Counted from the first letter of the stretch, positions 55,928 to 64,000 are shown. The stretch is DNA of 64,000 nucleotides from an uncultured Opitutales bacterium (GCA_900548185.1 URJJ01000001.1:62001-126000), one strand, 5' to 3'. The notes: generated by a model not told the origin, from the letters alone. A program made the numbers and translations.

Positions 55928-57361
55928 ATGAAAATTCATTATTTCAAACCGAAACGCCAGAAGAACTCCCTTTTCATCAAGGTCTTGATTGCAGTCGGTA
56001 TCGTTCAGACGGCGCTCCTTCTGCTCTTGGGCGGCATAATGGTGACGCAGACCATTTTCCCGAAAGAGCAGGTTTTTGACGCGCCCCCGCCGCCGCCTCC
56101 GAACCAGGATATAAAGCAAAAGAAGCAGAAGCTCATCGTAAAAAAGACCCAGCAGCGTTCCAATCAGAATGTCCGCAGGATAAACGTCCCCAAGGTTCAG
56201 AATATTTCGACGCCGACGGTTTCCATAAACCTGCCTTCCGGCCTCGGGGGCGAGGGCGATGGAGGTTTCGCGCCAATCACGATGACCAACATGTCGCTCG
56301 ACAAAATGAAAATCGAGATGCCCACTTTTGAGCTTTTCGGCCTCAAGGGCTCTTCCGACAGGGTTCTCATCGTGTTTGACGCGTGCGAAAAGACCATGAC
56401 CGACGAGATGGGCGGCCTCGACGCCTACAATGTCGTAAAAAATGAAATAAGCGCGCTCATAAGGGGGCTGCCGTCCACCGCGCTTTTCAACGTCATGGCT
56501 TTCGACCCGGGGCGCTGGCCCAAGAATGTGCAGGTTTATCGCGAGTCGCTGGTGCCTGCTACGGAATCCAACAAGCAGGGCTTCGAGTCCTGGATAAGGC
56601 CGATAAATGAAAGCGTCGACCACATCGGCCTTCCGGACGCAAACTACGAGCTCCGCTATCCGCCGATTCCCTTCAACACGGGCTTCAAATATCCCAACGA
56701 CGTGTGGCAGCATCACGGCGTCGTATTCTGGTACATGGCATACCAGGCGGCCATAGAACAGGGCGCGGGCGTCATATTTTTCCTCACCACCCACTGGCCG
56801 AGGCCCGACGAGTACTACGTGAAAATGACGGACTCCCAGCACGAAAAGTTCATGGCAGAAACCAAGAAGAATGCTGACGCCTTCGTCAAGTCCGGCGGCA
56901 CGCTGGTTTCCGAAGAGGAGAAGAACCGCTTCTATTCACTGGCACGCGAGGCCGCGAAAAGGAAGGTCATTGACCCAGAGAACGAGCGGCGCAAGGCAAA
57001 GGGCATCCCGCTGTGGGTCGTGCGCGACCCGTGGGGCGTCGCCTACCAGGAGCGAAACGGCAAGGTCCCGGAGGCTTTGGAAGCTATGAAGCGCAAAACT
57101 TGGGACGACTTCCGCCCGGAGTTCAAATTCGCCCGCTACACCCAGGGCAAGATAATGGCCTATTATGAGCCGATATTTAAAAAGAATTACGACGACAAAA
57201 ATTTGAAGCGTCCGGTTCTCAATATGATAGTCATGCAGCCCAAAAACGGGGATCCTGAATGGAACAAAAAATACGGTTCCACCACGCGTTCATGGGCCAA
57301 GGCAAACGGCGGCGGTTCCGTGCGAATCCTGAGGGGCGCAAAGCCCGTAGCCGAATATTGA
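55928..57361 (+). CDS. Membrane-anchored proline-rich protein with degenerate vWA-like domain (copy 2)
   Basis: Closely related to the 53489 protein over its whole length: the first 45 residues are nearly identical (MKIHYFKPKRQKNSLFIKVL and the helix after it), then PPPPPP and a basic linker. The vWA-like part has VLIVFDACEKTMTDEMGG at the MIDAS position (Asp kept, Ser to Cys/Glu), LFNVMAFD and GAGVIFFLTTHWP. The C-terminal half (about 310-477) contains NERRKAKGIP, matching NERRRKKGIG in copy 1. It has its own AT-rich upstream region and terminator, so it is regulated separately from copy 1. Confidence 0.7.
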   Translation: MKIHYFKPKRQKNSLFIKVLIAVGIVQTALLLLLGGIMVTQTIFPKEQVFDAPPPPPPNQDIKQKKQKLIVKKTQQRSNQNVRRINVPKVQNISTPTVSINLPSGLGGEGDGGFAPITMTNMSLDKMKIEMPTFELFGLKGSSDRVLIVFDACEKTMTDEMGGLDAYNVVKNEISALIRGLPSTALFNVMAFDPGRWPKNVQVYRESLVPATESNKQGFESWIRPINESVDHIGLPDANYELRYPPIPFNTGFKYPNDVWQHHGVVFWYMAYQAAIEQGAGVIFFLTTHWPRPDEYYVKMTDSQHEKFMAETKKNADAFVKSGGTLVSEEEKNRFYSLAREAAKRKVIDPENERRKAKGIPLWVVRDPWGVAYQERNGKVPEALEAMKRKTWDDFRPEFKFARYTQGKIMAYYEPIFKKNYDDKNLKRPVLNMIVMQPKNGDPEWNKKYGSTTRSWAKANGGGSVRILRGAKPVAEY

Positions 57362-57389
57362 GAAGAGGCGTCGCGTAGTTTTTCGGTTT

Positions 57390-57427
57390 CAGGGCCAGCC
57401 CGAATTGTGGATTGGCCCTGTTTTTTT
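57390..57427 (+). terminator. Terminator after vWA-like copy 2
   Basis: CAGGGCCA (57390-57397) pairs with TGGCCCTG (57413-57420), followed by seven T. Confidence 0.8.
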
Positions 57428-57545
57428 GCATTTATGCACAATGCTTTTTGCAAATAGATTTTTTGGAGCGGCGTAGGCCGGGATTTGCAACTGCATTTTC
57501 TGCGGATGTTTTCCAAAATGGAGTCTTTAATCTGCGGCTTGATTG

Positions 57546-57572
57546 CAGATTGGAATGCTTCTAAAAGACGAA
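57546..57572 (-). repeat. Dispersed repeat copy C
   Basis: Read on the minus strand TCGTCTTTTAGAAGCATTCC then AATCTGC, related to 20289-20319. Confidence 0.35.
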
Positions 57573-57650
57573 AAAGTATAATGCGCGCCACGGGCGGACT
57601 GCTGCGGGAATTTCCATAGGAGGATTTTATCCTGAAGCATTATTTTGGGG

Positions 57651-57687
57651 GCTGGCATAAGATTAGAGCGTCCCAAAAGAACGAAAC
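57651..57687 (-). repeat. Dispersed repeat copy D
   Basis: Read on the minus strand GGTTTCGTTCTTTTGGGACG then CTCTAATCTTATGCCAG, related to 10117-10146. Confidence 0.35.
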
Positions 57688-58272
57688 CGGGCGGTGTTTC
57701 GCGGCGGCTTAGGCGGGATATTTTCTATACGCATAAAATTCTATTTCAGAATCCGCTTCCCGTTTCCTTATCCATATCAGACCTTGTTTTTATTTCCGAA
57801 CGCCGTAAGCGAATGAAAATAGCCATAAGAAAGAAGGGCATTTGCATCCGTCTTTTATATCTTCTTCTTTTGCATGAATAGCTCGGCGGCGGAGAGTGTG
57901 GCTCAAAATGCCGCAAAAAAAAGGCGGCCGAATTGGGGGAGCCCGTTTGATTGCAGGCTGGGGTCTGGGCGTCTTTCAGTGGATGCAAAAAATATTCCCG
58001 GGCGTTTTTAGGGGGTGGGGGAATAGGCGAAATAGCCTCTAAAATGCAGGTGGAGCGCGGAATTTATGTCTTTAAGGATAAAAGCATTTGCATTTTAGGG
58101 GTACAGGCGGAAAAAAGGGGCTTTCCCCCTGGCATTTCCGGCGGATTTTTTATTTCACTTCCAAAGCTTGATGCCTTACGGAAGCGTCGTTTGAAAGCCA
58201 AGGCGCAACGCCGCGCAGAGAGGCGGCGGACTTGCATGCCGCTTTCGGGCAAAACCTCAAGGGCTGCCGCGC

Positions 58273-59130
58273 CTAGAGGTTTTCCTCAAGGTGGCTTATG
58301 AGCGCAATGGCGGATTTCGGGCGGTTTAATATGTAAAAGTGTATCCCCTCCGCGCCGCGCTCGATAAGTTCCGTAATCTGGCGCTTTGCCCATTCAAGCC
58401 CTGCGGCGCGCTCGGCCTCCTCGCTCCCGGCCGCCTCCAGGCTCCTCTCCAGCTCGGGCGGTATCGACGAGCCGCACATGGCGCAGAATGTGCGCGCCTG
58501 CTTCAGCGAAAGGGCGGGCATTATTCCGGCGTGTATGGGTTTGTCTATCCCCGCAACCCGGCATTTTTCGACAAAGCTGAAAAACATGGAATTGTCGAAG
58601 AATAGCTGGGTCAGAATCATTTCGGCCCCGAGGTCCGTCTTGAGCTTCAGGTTTTTGATGTCGTCTTCAAGCGACGCGGCCTCGGGATGCTTTTCGGGGT
58701 ATCCGGCGCATGCGGGGATGATTTCTGGAAACTCGCGGCGGATTAGGCCGACGAGGTCTGAGGCGTGCCCGAAGCCGTCCGGATGCGGCGCAAAATCCGC
58801 GTCTCCGCGCGGCGGGTCTCCGCGCAGCGCCATCACCTTGGAAAACCCGCTTTCGCGGAACCCCCTCAGGATTGCCCTCAGGTCGTCTTGAGAATGCCCG
58901 ACGCACGTGAGGTGCGGCATGACGTCAAAATTGAAGATTTCGCGGAGCAGCTTTCCGTACTCGAGCGTGCGCTCCCTGGAGGATCCGCCCGCGCCGTATG
59001 TTATTGACACGAAGTCGAAGGGAAATCCCTTCATCGCGTTCGCAGCCCTCAGTATCTGCCTGGCCCCTTCCTCCGTCTTTGGGGGGAAAAATTCGGCCGA
59101 TATGGAAATCCTTGATTTTTTCATTCGCAT
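58273..59130 (-). CDS. metF: Methylenetetrahydrofolate reductase
   Basis: FAD enzyme reducing 5,10-methylene-THF to 5-methyl-THF for methionine synthesis. Typical segments are ISAEFFPPKTEEG, FVSITYGAGGSSRERT, MPHLTCVGHSQDDLR, VMALRGDPPRGD and AEMILTQLFFDNSMFF. Length 285 aa is normal for the bacterial form. Start ATG 59130, with an alternative at 59124. No riboswitch of a known SAM or SAH class could be recognised upstream. It faces the Gfo/Idh gene divergently. Confidence 0.96.
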   Translation of the reverse strand: MRMKKSRISISAEFFPPKTEEGARQILRAANAMKGFPFDFVSITYGAGGSSRERTLEYGKLLREIFNFDVMPHLTCVGHSQDDLRAILRGFRESGFSKVMALRGDPPRGDADFAPHPDGFGHASDLVGLIRREFPEIIPACAGYPEKHPEAASLEDDIKNLKLKTDLGAEMILTQLFFDNSMFFSFVEKCRVAGIDKPIHAGIMPALSLKQARTFCAMCGSSIPPELERSLEAAGSEEAERAAGLEWAKRQITELIERGAEGIHFYILNRPKSAIALISHLEENL

Positions 59131-59476
59131 CCAACGTTTCAGAAATGCGCGCGCTTGTCAATCCGCGCGGAAGTCAGGCTCCTTTTTTCATCCGGGTTGT
59201 CGGGGGAGGGCGAGGCGCAGGGCGCATGCGCGCCGGTCCGCGCGCGGGCGGAGGGAGGGCGCAATGCTCATAACGCTTGATATTGTGAGTGTTGCGAAAT
59301 AATCTGAATTGGTAATGTATGTTACAGTTTTATCCTAACATAAAGATTGGCATGCGAATGAAAAAAATACCGGGCTTTCACGGGGATTTTTTTTCTTGAA
59401 GGGGAGCCTTTCCGGTGTTTTTATTTTTAACTTGTTTAGGGGGTTAATTTCAATCACCAAGAAAGGTAAAAAAACA
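59131..59476. other. Divergent intergenic region metF / Gfo-Idh gene
   Basis: About 345 bases: a good promoter for the 59477 gene (59277-59305), a long leader with a GTAA-N6-TTAC inverted repeat at 59312-59325, and an AT-rich stretch before the ATG. The leader of about 165 bases could carry regulatory structure, not resolved here. Confidence 0.4.
59277..59305 (+). promoter_or_regulatory. Promoter of the Gfo/Idh/MocA gene
   Basis: TTGATA (59277-59282), 17-base spacer, TAATCT (59300-59305). Confidence 0.55.
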
Positions 59477-60661
59477 ATGTCAAAAAGAGTACTCAAAATA
59501 GGTATGGTAGGCGGGGGCGCCGGAGCGTTTATCGCGCAGCCCCACCAGAAGGCCATTTTTATGGACGGAACGCGCCGGGTCGTTTCTGCGGCCCTGCACC
59601 CCGATCCGAAAATCGCGATGCAGGAGGCTGAAAACTGGCCCTATCCAATCAAGGGCTACGTCTCCTACGACGAAATGATTGCCGACCAGAAGAACCTCCC
59701 CAAGGAGGAGCGCCTCGACTACATACTGATAGTCACCCCCAATTTCGTGCACTTCGATCCGGCAATCAAGGCCGTAGAGGCCGGAATCCCGGTAATGTGC
59801 GAAAAGCCGCTTTGCATGTCCATTGAGGAGGCCGACCGCCTCGTCGCGGCTGTCGAAAAGAACAAGGTTCCCTTCGCCGTGGCGCACACCTACCTCGGCC
59901 ACTGGACTACGCAGTTCAGCCGCTTCATAATCCAAAGCGGCCTTATAGGCGACGTGCTCTGGGTCGATTCGTCCTACATACAGGGCTGGCTCGGCAACCT
60001 CCTCGAAGGCGGCGCAAGCAGCATGCCCATGTGGCGCACGAACCCCAAAATCGCGGGCAAGAGCGGCTGCGGCGGAGACATCGCCACCCACGCGCTCATG
60101 CAGCTTAGGTTCGTCACCGGCCTGAACGTCACCGAGGTCAGCGCGCACCTTGAAAAGTTCATTCCCGGAAACGCCCTCGACGACCATTTCACATCCTACT
60201 GCAAGCTTTCAAACGGCGGCAAGGCGATGGTCAGGGCCTCGCAGATTTCGCACGGCCACAAGAACGACCTGAGCATAGAGGTCGTCGGCACCAAGGGTTC
60301 CCTCTCGTGGAAGCAGGAGGACTCCGAAGCCGTGACCATCTACCTTCAGGGCCAGCCGGACCGCAGGTACTTCCGCTCCGCGATTTCCGCAAACGACGGC
60401 TTCCTGAAAGACCTGCCCGAATGGCTTATGAAGGACGTCAAGATTCCCTCCGGCCACTGCGAAGGATTCCACGACGCATACAGCCGCCTGCACCGCTTCT
60501 TTGAAGCCGACGTCCGCAAATACTGGGAGGGCGAGCCCTTCGATTGCGACGGATCGAAGTACGCCAACGTCTATGACGGCAGGATGGGAATGAGCTTCAT
60601 CGACGCCACCGTCGAATCTTCGCAGAATGACGGCGCATGGACGAAGCTGAACATAAAGTAG
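59477..60661 (+). CDS. Cytosolic Gfo/Idh/MocA-family oxidoreductase
   Basis: NAD(P)-dependent sugar/inositol-type dehydrogenase without signal peptide, 394 aa. The dinucleotide fold is LKIGMVGGGAGAFIAQPHQK, the substrate-region EKPLCMSIEEA is standard, and CGGDIATHALMQLRFVTG corresponds to the D..H metal/substrate loop. Related enzymes oxidise myo-inositol or 1,5-anhydro sugars; the substrate is not predictable. The start at 59477 follows AAAGG. It is monocistronic, with promoter and terminator, and is a different subgroup from the Tat-exported enzyme at 35327. Confidence 0.9.
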   Translation: MSKRVLKIGMVGGGAGAFIAQPHQKAIFMDGTRRVVSAALHPDPKIAMQEAENWPYPIKGYVSYDEMIADQKNLPKEERLDYILIVTPNFVHFDPAIKAVEAGIPVMCEKPLCMSIEEADRLVAAVEKNKVPFAVAHTYLGHWTTQFSRFIIQSGLIGDVLWVDSSYIQGWLGNLLEGGASSMPMWRTNPKIAGKSGCGGDIATHALMQLRFVTGLNVTEVSAHLEKFIPGNALDDHFTSYCKLSNGGKAMVRASQISHGHKNDLSIEVVGTKGSLSWKQEDSEAVTIYLQGQPDRRYFRSAISANDGFLKDLPEWLMKDVKIPSGHCEGFHDAYSRLHRFFEADVRKYWEGEPFDCDGSKYANVYDGRMGMSFIDATVESSQNDGAWTKLNIK

Positions 60662-60699
60662 TTCCAAAAAATAAATAAAGATATTATTAACTTTTTAAG

Positions 60700-60730
60700 G
60701 CGGCCGATTTGAATATTGGCCGCTTTTTTT
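60700..60730 (+). terminator. Terminator of the 59477 gene
   Basis: GCGGCC and GGCCGC arms with a 12-nt loop and seven T. Confidence 0.8.
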
Positions 60731-60772
60731 ATTAACTTTAAAAAAAATCGGACGAAAAAATCAAAAAAACAT

Positions 60773-60801
60773 TTGACAATACTTAAACTGTACAGTTTAA
60801 A
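60773..60801 (+). promoter_or_regulatory. Promoter with embedded 18-bp perfect palindrome (RHH gene)
   Basis: TTGACA (60773-60778), 17-base spacer, TTTAAA (60796-60801). TTAAACTGTACAGTTTAA (60783-60800) is perfectly palindromic and covers the spacer and most of the -10. An 11-base direct repeat ACAATACTTAA occurs at 60776-60786 and 60840-60850. The layout suggests autoregulation by the ribbon-helix-helix protein downstream. Confidence 0.65.
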
Positions 60802-60884
60802 GAACGCAAATTTATTGTTTATCTGCAATATTTGCACTTACAATACTTAATATTTTTACTAACAACTACAGCAAAGGCACTAAT

Positions 60885-61091
60885 ATGGGAAGAACCCCTA
60901 AATCGTTATCAGGCGCGAAAGATTCTGGAATGACCCAGATTTCGATAAGCCTTCCGAAACCCCTCGTCGAGCAGATCGACAAGATGGCTGAAATGGATAA
61001 CCGCAACAGGTCAAATTTCATTGCCAACACTCTCGCCAACATGGCCCGCGATTTCACGAATGTCGCAGAGGCCAAGAAGCGCTTGAAGTAG
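60885..61091 (+). CDS. Ribbon-helix-helix DNA-binding protein (68 aa)
   Basis: Arc/CopG-type regulator. The strand TQISISLPKPLVEQIDKMAE followed by RNRSNFIANTLANMA gives the beta-alpha-alpha core, with a basic leading GRTPKS and a short helical tail (AEAKKRLK). No toxin partner gene follows, so a stand-alone regulator is more likely than an antitoxin. A palindromic promoter lies 84-112 bases upstream; the leader is AT-rich. Own terminator. Confidence 0.82.
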   Translation: MGRTPKSLSGAKDSGMTQISISLPKPLVEQIDKMAEMDNRNRSNFIANTLANMARDFTNVAEAKKRLK

Positions 61092-61420
61092 TGCGCGTCC
61101 CGCAGTCGGGACGGTGCGGTTGTGCGCGGTCTGAGTCTGGGCCGCGCATTTTTATTTTCCGAAAGGGGCGCTCTGCCCACTCCTGCCTCCGGGAATATTG
61201 AGCGCTTTTTTTGGGGGAAGGGGCGCAGCCGCGCGCGCTATGTTGAAGGCGCATGAGGCGAAGCCTCTCGGGGATTGTATGAGGCTTTGCCTGCCACGCC
61301 GGCATGGGGGCGGCGGGTCTGATTTTGGCTGCGTGCTGGCAATTTGGAGAAAAAAGTGTTGTATTTGCGCAAAAACCGTCCATTATTGAGAGTTTAAAAA
61401 TTATTTGAAGGACTGAAAAA
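61092..61420. other. Intergenic region RHH / secG
   Basis: Holds the RHH terminator and, near 61250-61300, an imperfect tandem of ATGAGGC-N-GCCT units that can form small hairpins. A weak promoter-like TTGTAT lies near 61360. Nothing else seen. Confidence 0.35.
61123..61153 (+). terminator. Terminator of the RHH gene
   Basis: TGCGCGG (61123-61129) and CCGCGCA (61142-61148), then T-rich sequence. Confidence 0.75.
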
Positions 61421-61855
61421 ATGCTACCCACCATAATAGGCATATTCACATTGGTGTTAATTCTCATCTGCGTGCTTTTGGTGCTTGTCATCCTGATGCA
61501 GCGCCCCAGCGCGGACGCCGGCATGGGGGCGAGCCTCGGCGGCGGCGCGGCCGAAAGCGCCTTCGGGGGCGAGACCGGCAATGTCCTCACGAAGGTGTGC
61601 GTGAAGTGCATCGTCATATTTTTCGTGCTCACGTTCCTGCTTTTTATCGGAAACATCTACATGGCCTCCGGCGATTCCTCCTCCTCGGATGCTTCGGCGC
61701 CGAGCCTGAATTCGGTTATAGACGAAGTTGCGGCGCAGACGGTTTCCCCGGCTGCGGCTGAAAATGAAGCAAAGGCGGCAGTCCAACCCGAAGCGGCTGC
61801 CAAGCAGCCTGATTCCGCGCCCAAGCCCGACGCTTCCGCCAATCAGGGCAAGTAG
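61421..61855 (+). CDS. secG: Preprotein translocase subunit SecG
   Basis: Small partner of SecY/SecE in protein export. Two helices (IIGIFTLVLILICVLLVLVI and CIVIFFVLTFLLFIGNIYM) flank the conserved QRPSADAGMGASLGGGAAES loop (MQRP...G.GG...F). Residues about 85-144 form an Ala/Ser/Pro/Glu-rich tail longer than in E. coli, a common low-complexity extension. Start ATG 61421 follows AAGGA at 8 nt. Terminator right after the stop. Confidence 0.93.
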   Translation: MLPTIIGIFTLVLILICVLLVLVILMQRPSADAGMGASLGGGAAESAFGGETGNVLTKVCVKCIVIFFVLTFLLFIGNIYMASGDSSSSDASAPSLNSVIDEVAAQTVSPAAAENEAKAAVQPEAAAKQPDSAPKPDASANQGK

Positions 61856-61873
61856 TCCGCACAAGACGGTTTC

Positions 61874-61900
61874 GGGGCGCAAAAATGCGCCCCTTTTTTT
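61874..61900 (+). terminator. Terminator of secG
   Basis: GGGGCGC and GCGCCCC arms with a 6-nt loop, then TTTTTTT. Confidence 0.85.
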
Positions 61901-61971
61901 GCGCCCGAAGGCTGTTTTTGCCTTGCGCAGATTTTAAGGATTGCCGAAAAAAACCGACACAGTTTATTTTG

Positions 61972-62835
61972 ATGGGCATGCTTAAGATGATTTTTTCAAG
62001 GCGCGCGGCCTTTGCCGCCCTCGCTGCGGTCTGTTTTTTTGCCGCAGGCGTTTCGCATGCCCAGCGCTCCAGAAACCTTTCGGAAGTCGTCCATCCCCTG
62101 ACTCCAGAGGACGCGGCGGAAAGGTGGGCCGAATTTGCCGCCTCCCGCCCGGCGGACGGCTACTGTTTCGACTTTGAAATAGAGCACATGCCGCGCCGGG
62201 GAGAGAGCACGTTTCACTCCGGCTCGATATGGGGCAGGCACATTTCCTCCGACACCTTTTTGCAGCGCATCGAGATAAATTCTAAAGACCCGGCCAAATC
62301 CGCGGCCGCGTACCTGATATTGAGCCGCGGGGGGGCCGCAAGGGTGTACGCGTTCGACGGTTCGTCCGTCTCGGAAATTCCGCCTGAAAAGTGGCGCGAT
62401 CCGCTCTTAAAGGGGCTGATATATTCTCCGTTTGACCTCCTCGCCCCCTACAAGGGCTGGCCCGCAGCCTACGCCGGCCCGGGCAGGATAGTCAAGGCCG
62501 TCCATTTCTTCGACCTCGTTCCCGGCGCGGAGGATGCGGCCGCAAACCCCGGCCTGAAAAAGGTGCGCGTCGCGCTCAGCAGGGAATTCAACGCCCCGTT
62601 TCAGACGGAGTTTTTCGGGCCGTCGGGCGTGGAGAGGGTGCTGTCGCTCGACTCCGTAAAAAAGGTCGAGGGCAACTGGATTGCGCGCCGCATCGAAATG
62701 TCCGACAAAGTGTCGCGCGACAAGGACCGCATATCAATCACGGCCGCAAAATTCACCGACGCAATCCCCCCCGAGACCTTCTCGCCCGAAACCCTCGGCG
62801 CGCGCGCGGCCAGGCCCGAACTCGAAAGCCTTTGA
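61972..62835 (+). CDS. LolA-like outer-membrane lipoprotein-sorting family protein
   Basis: Signal peptide about 1-31 (MIFSRRAAFAALAAVCFFAA in its core). The mature protein is beta-rich. The C-terminal VEGNWIARRIEMSDK with ITAAKFTDAIPPETFSPETL is the closing pattern of LolA/LolB-like lipoprotein-sorting proteins. It is likely a periplasmic carrier or envelope protein. ATGs at 61972, 61978 and 61987 are all possible; 61972 is used. The M29 peptidase gene starts 3 bases after its stop, suggesting one transcript. Confidence 0.7.
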   Translation: MGMLKMIFSRRAAFAALAAVCFFAAGVSHAQRSRNLSEVVHPLTPEDAAERWAEFAASRPADGYCFDFEIEHMPRRGESTFHSGSIWGRHISSDTFLQRIEINSKDPAKSAAAYLILSRGGAARVYAFDGSSVSEIPPEKWRDPLLKGLIYSPFDLLAPYKGWPAAYAGPGRIVKAVHFFDLVPGAEDAAANPGLKKVRVALSREFNAPFQTEFFGPSGVERVLSLDSVKKVEGNWIARRIEMSDKVSRDKDRISITAAKFTDAIPPETFSPETLGARAARPELESL

Positions 62836-62838
62836 ACA

Positions 62839-63963
62839 ATGCCTAAAGATCCCAGATATTCCAAGCTCGCAAAATTGCTCTGCGGGCACTCTGTAAAAGT
62901 TGAACGCGGCGAACATGTGCTTCTTGACATGTGCGACGTGCCAGTAGAGATGACCGAGGCCCTCATCGGCGAGGTCGCTGCGCGCGGCGGGAACCCGCAT
63001 GTGAACATCGCCTCTCAGCGGGTTTCAAGAAAGCTCGCCCTCGCATCATCCGACGCCCGCCTCGAGGCGGCCTCCGAAATCGAGCTTGCGCGCATCCGAA
63101 AGATGTCCTGCTACATCGCAATCCGGGGCTCGGACAACATATTTGAAAGTGGGGACGTGCCGCAGGAGCAGGCCGCAAAAATAAGCGCTGCAATGAAGGA
63201 GCCGCTCAACTGGCGCGTCGAAAAGACCAAGTGGGTCGTCCTGCGCTGGCCGACGCCCGCGATGGCCCAGCAGGCCGGGATGAGCACGGAGGCTTTCGAG
63301 GATTTTTATTTCGACGTCTGCACATTCGACTATTCCCGCTTCGCCCCCGGAATGGCCGCCCTCAAGGCGCTGATGGAACGCACCGACCGCGTCCGCATCG
63401 CAGGGCCCGGCACGGATCTTTCTTTTTCCATAAAGGGCATTCCCGCCATACCGTGCGGAGGCGAGATGAACATACCCGACGGGGAGGTCTTCACCGCCCC
63501 CGTCCGGGACAGCGTTGAGGGCGTGCTGCGCTACACCGCCCCGACGGTCTATAACGGGACATCTTTCGACGGGGTGGAGCTCGAATTCTCAAAGGGCAGG
63601 GTGGTGCGCGCCGACGCCGCCGCAAACGCCGAAAAGCTCCGAGCAATCCTCTCCTCCGACGAGGGCGCCTCGTATGTCGGGGAGTTTGCCATAGGCGTGA
63701 ACCCCCTCATAACGCGCCCCATGCGCGACATACTTTTCGACGAAAAAATCGCAGGCTCCTTCCACTTCACCCCCGGCCAGGCCTACGCGGAGGCCGACAA
63801 CGGCAACCGCTCGAAAATACACTGGGATATGGTATGCATCCAGACTCCGGAATACGGCGGCGGCGAGATATGGTTTGACGGCGTTCTTGTGAGAAAGGAC
63901 GGGCTCTTCACCCTGCCGGAGCTCTCCGGCTTAAATCCAGACAGCCTCCTCGCTGGGGCTTAA
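62839..63963 (+). CDS. Aminopeptidase, M29 family
   Basis: Metal-dependent (Zn/Co) exopeptidase that removes N-terminal residues in the cytosol. Metal-ligand and family segments are visible: CGGEMNIPDGEVFTAPVRDS (Glu ligand), VGEFAIGVNP (Glu), FHFTPGQAYAE (His) and SKIHWDMVCIQ (His, Asp). Length 374 aa is close to AmpS. Start ATG 62839. It follows the LolA-like gene by 3 bases; the stop lies 37 bases from the window end. Confidence 0.93.
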   Translation: MPKDPRYSKLAKLLCGHSVKVERGEHVLLDMCDVPVEMTEALIGEVAARGGNPHVNIASQRVSRKLALASSDARLEAASEIELARIRKMSCYIAIRGSDNIFESGDVPQEQAAKISAAMKEPLNWRVEKTKWVVLRWPTPAMAQQAGMSTEAFEDFYFDVCTFDYSRFAPGMAALKALMERTDRVRIAGPGTDLSFSIKGIPAIPCGGEMNIPDGEVFTAPVRDSVEGVLRYTAPTVYNGTSFDGVELEFSKGRVVRADAAANAEKLRAILSSDEGASYVGEFAIGVNPLITRPMRDILFDEKIAGSFHFTPGQAYAEADNGNRSKIHWDMVCIQTPEYGGGEIWFDGVLVRKDGLFTLPELSGLNPDSLLAGA

Positions 63964-64000
63964 CATGCCCCGAACCGGGCAAACGTTTTCGCTTAAAAAC

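Larger units (their letters stand above)
57362..58272. other. 900-base intergenic region with two copies of a dispersed repeat
   Basis: After the terminator at 57390-57427 there are dispersed repeat copies C (57546-57572) and D (57651-57687), both on the minus strand about 100 bases apart. No gene is supported; open frames lack starts. Confidence 0.4.

Noticed and set aside
59131..59276. SAM or SAH riboswitch in the metF leader
   Set aside because: No conserved core or k-turn-like pattern of known classes was recognised; the sequence is mainly GC repeats.

Overview
The window reads as a chromosomal piece of a Gram-negative, moderately GC-rich bacterium. An outer-membrane FadL-type protein, several lipoproteins, a LolA-like protein and Sec/Tat signal peptides all point to two membranes. 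The combination of a ThuA-HEAT-discoidin protein with a Tat-exported Gfo/Idh/MocA oxidoreductase, a CE7-type esterase, long TPR proteins and proline-rich membrane-anchored proteins is typical of the PVC group. My best guess is Verrucomicrobiota (Opitutae-like), by inference only. No rRNA, tRNA, CRISPR array, transposase or integrase was found.

Layout. 0-12 kb: a truncated EamA transporter, three secreted proteins of unknown role, a CE7 esterase, a YqaA/DedA membrane protein, pgi, a coiled-coil membrane protein, two lipoproteins and a small pseudogene fragment. 12-27 kb: housekeeping genes cysS-ispH, hemB with an SBF-type transporter, two adjacent DEDDh exonucleases, a HisN-like phosphatase, mutS-uvrC and clpB. 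27-33 kb: an MFS exporter, an SGNH hydrolase, and a TetR regulator divergent from a FadL-like outer-membrane protein with two palindromic operators between them. 33-35 kb: a moderately AT-rich stretch of small membrane proteins. 35-40 kb: a Tat-exported Gfo/Idh/MocA oxidoreductase followed by a 1195-residue ThuA protein, probably one sugar-processing operon. 40.3-43.4 kb: a sharply AT-rich island of orphan polymorphic-toxin pieces and immunity genes. 43.4-46 kb: an adenylation enzyme with a GNAT-like partner. 46-49 kb: cyclophilin and ilvB. 49-57.4 kb: two periplasmic TPR proteins followed by two paralogous membrane-anchored proteins with degenerate vWA-like domains. 58-64 kb: metF, a second Gfo/Idh/MocA protein, a ribbon-helix-helix regulator under a palindromic promoter, secG, a LolA-like protein and an M29 aminopeptidase.

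The strongest candidates for new biology are: the toxin/immunity island, including a toxin gene split by a -1 frame change exactly at an in-frame A_AAA_AAA heptamer and an immunity protein built from two related halves; the TPR plus paired vWA-like cluster; and several perfect palindromes placed at promoters. Family names were assigned by recognising motifs, without any database search.
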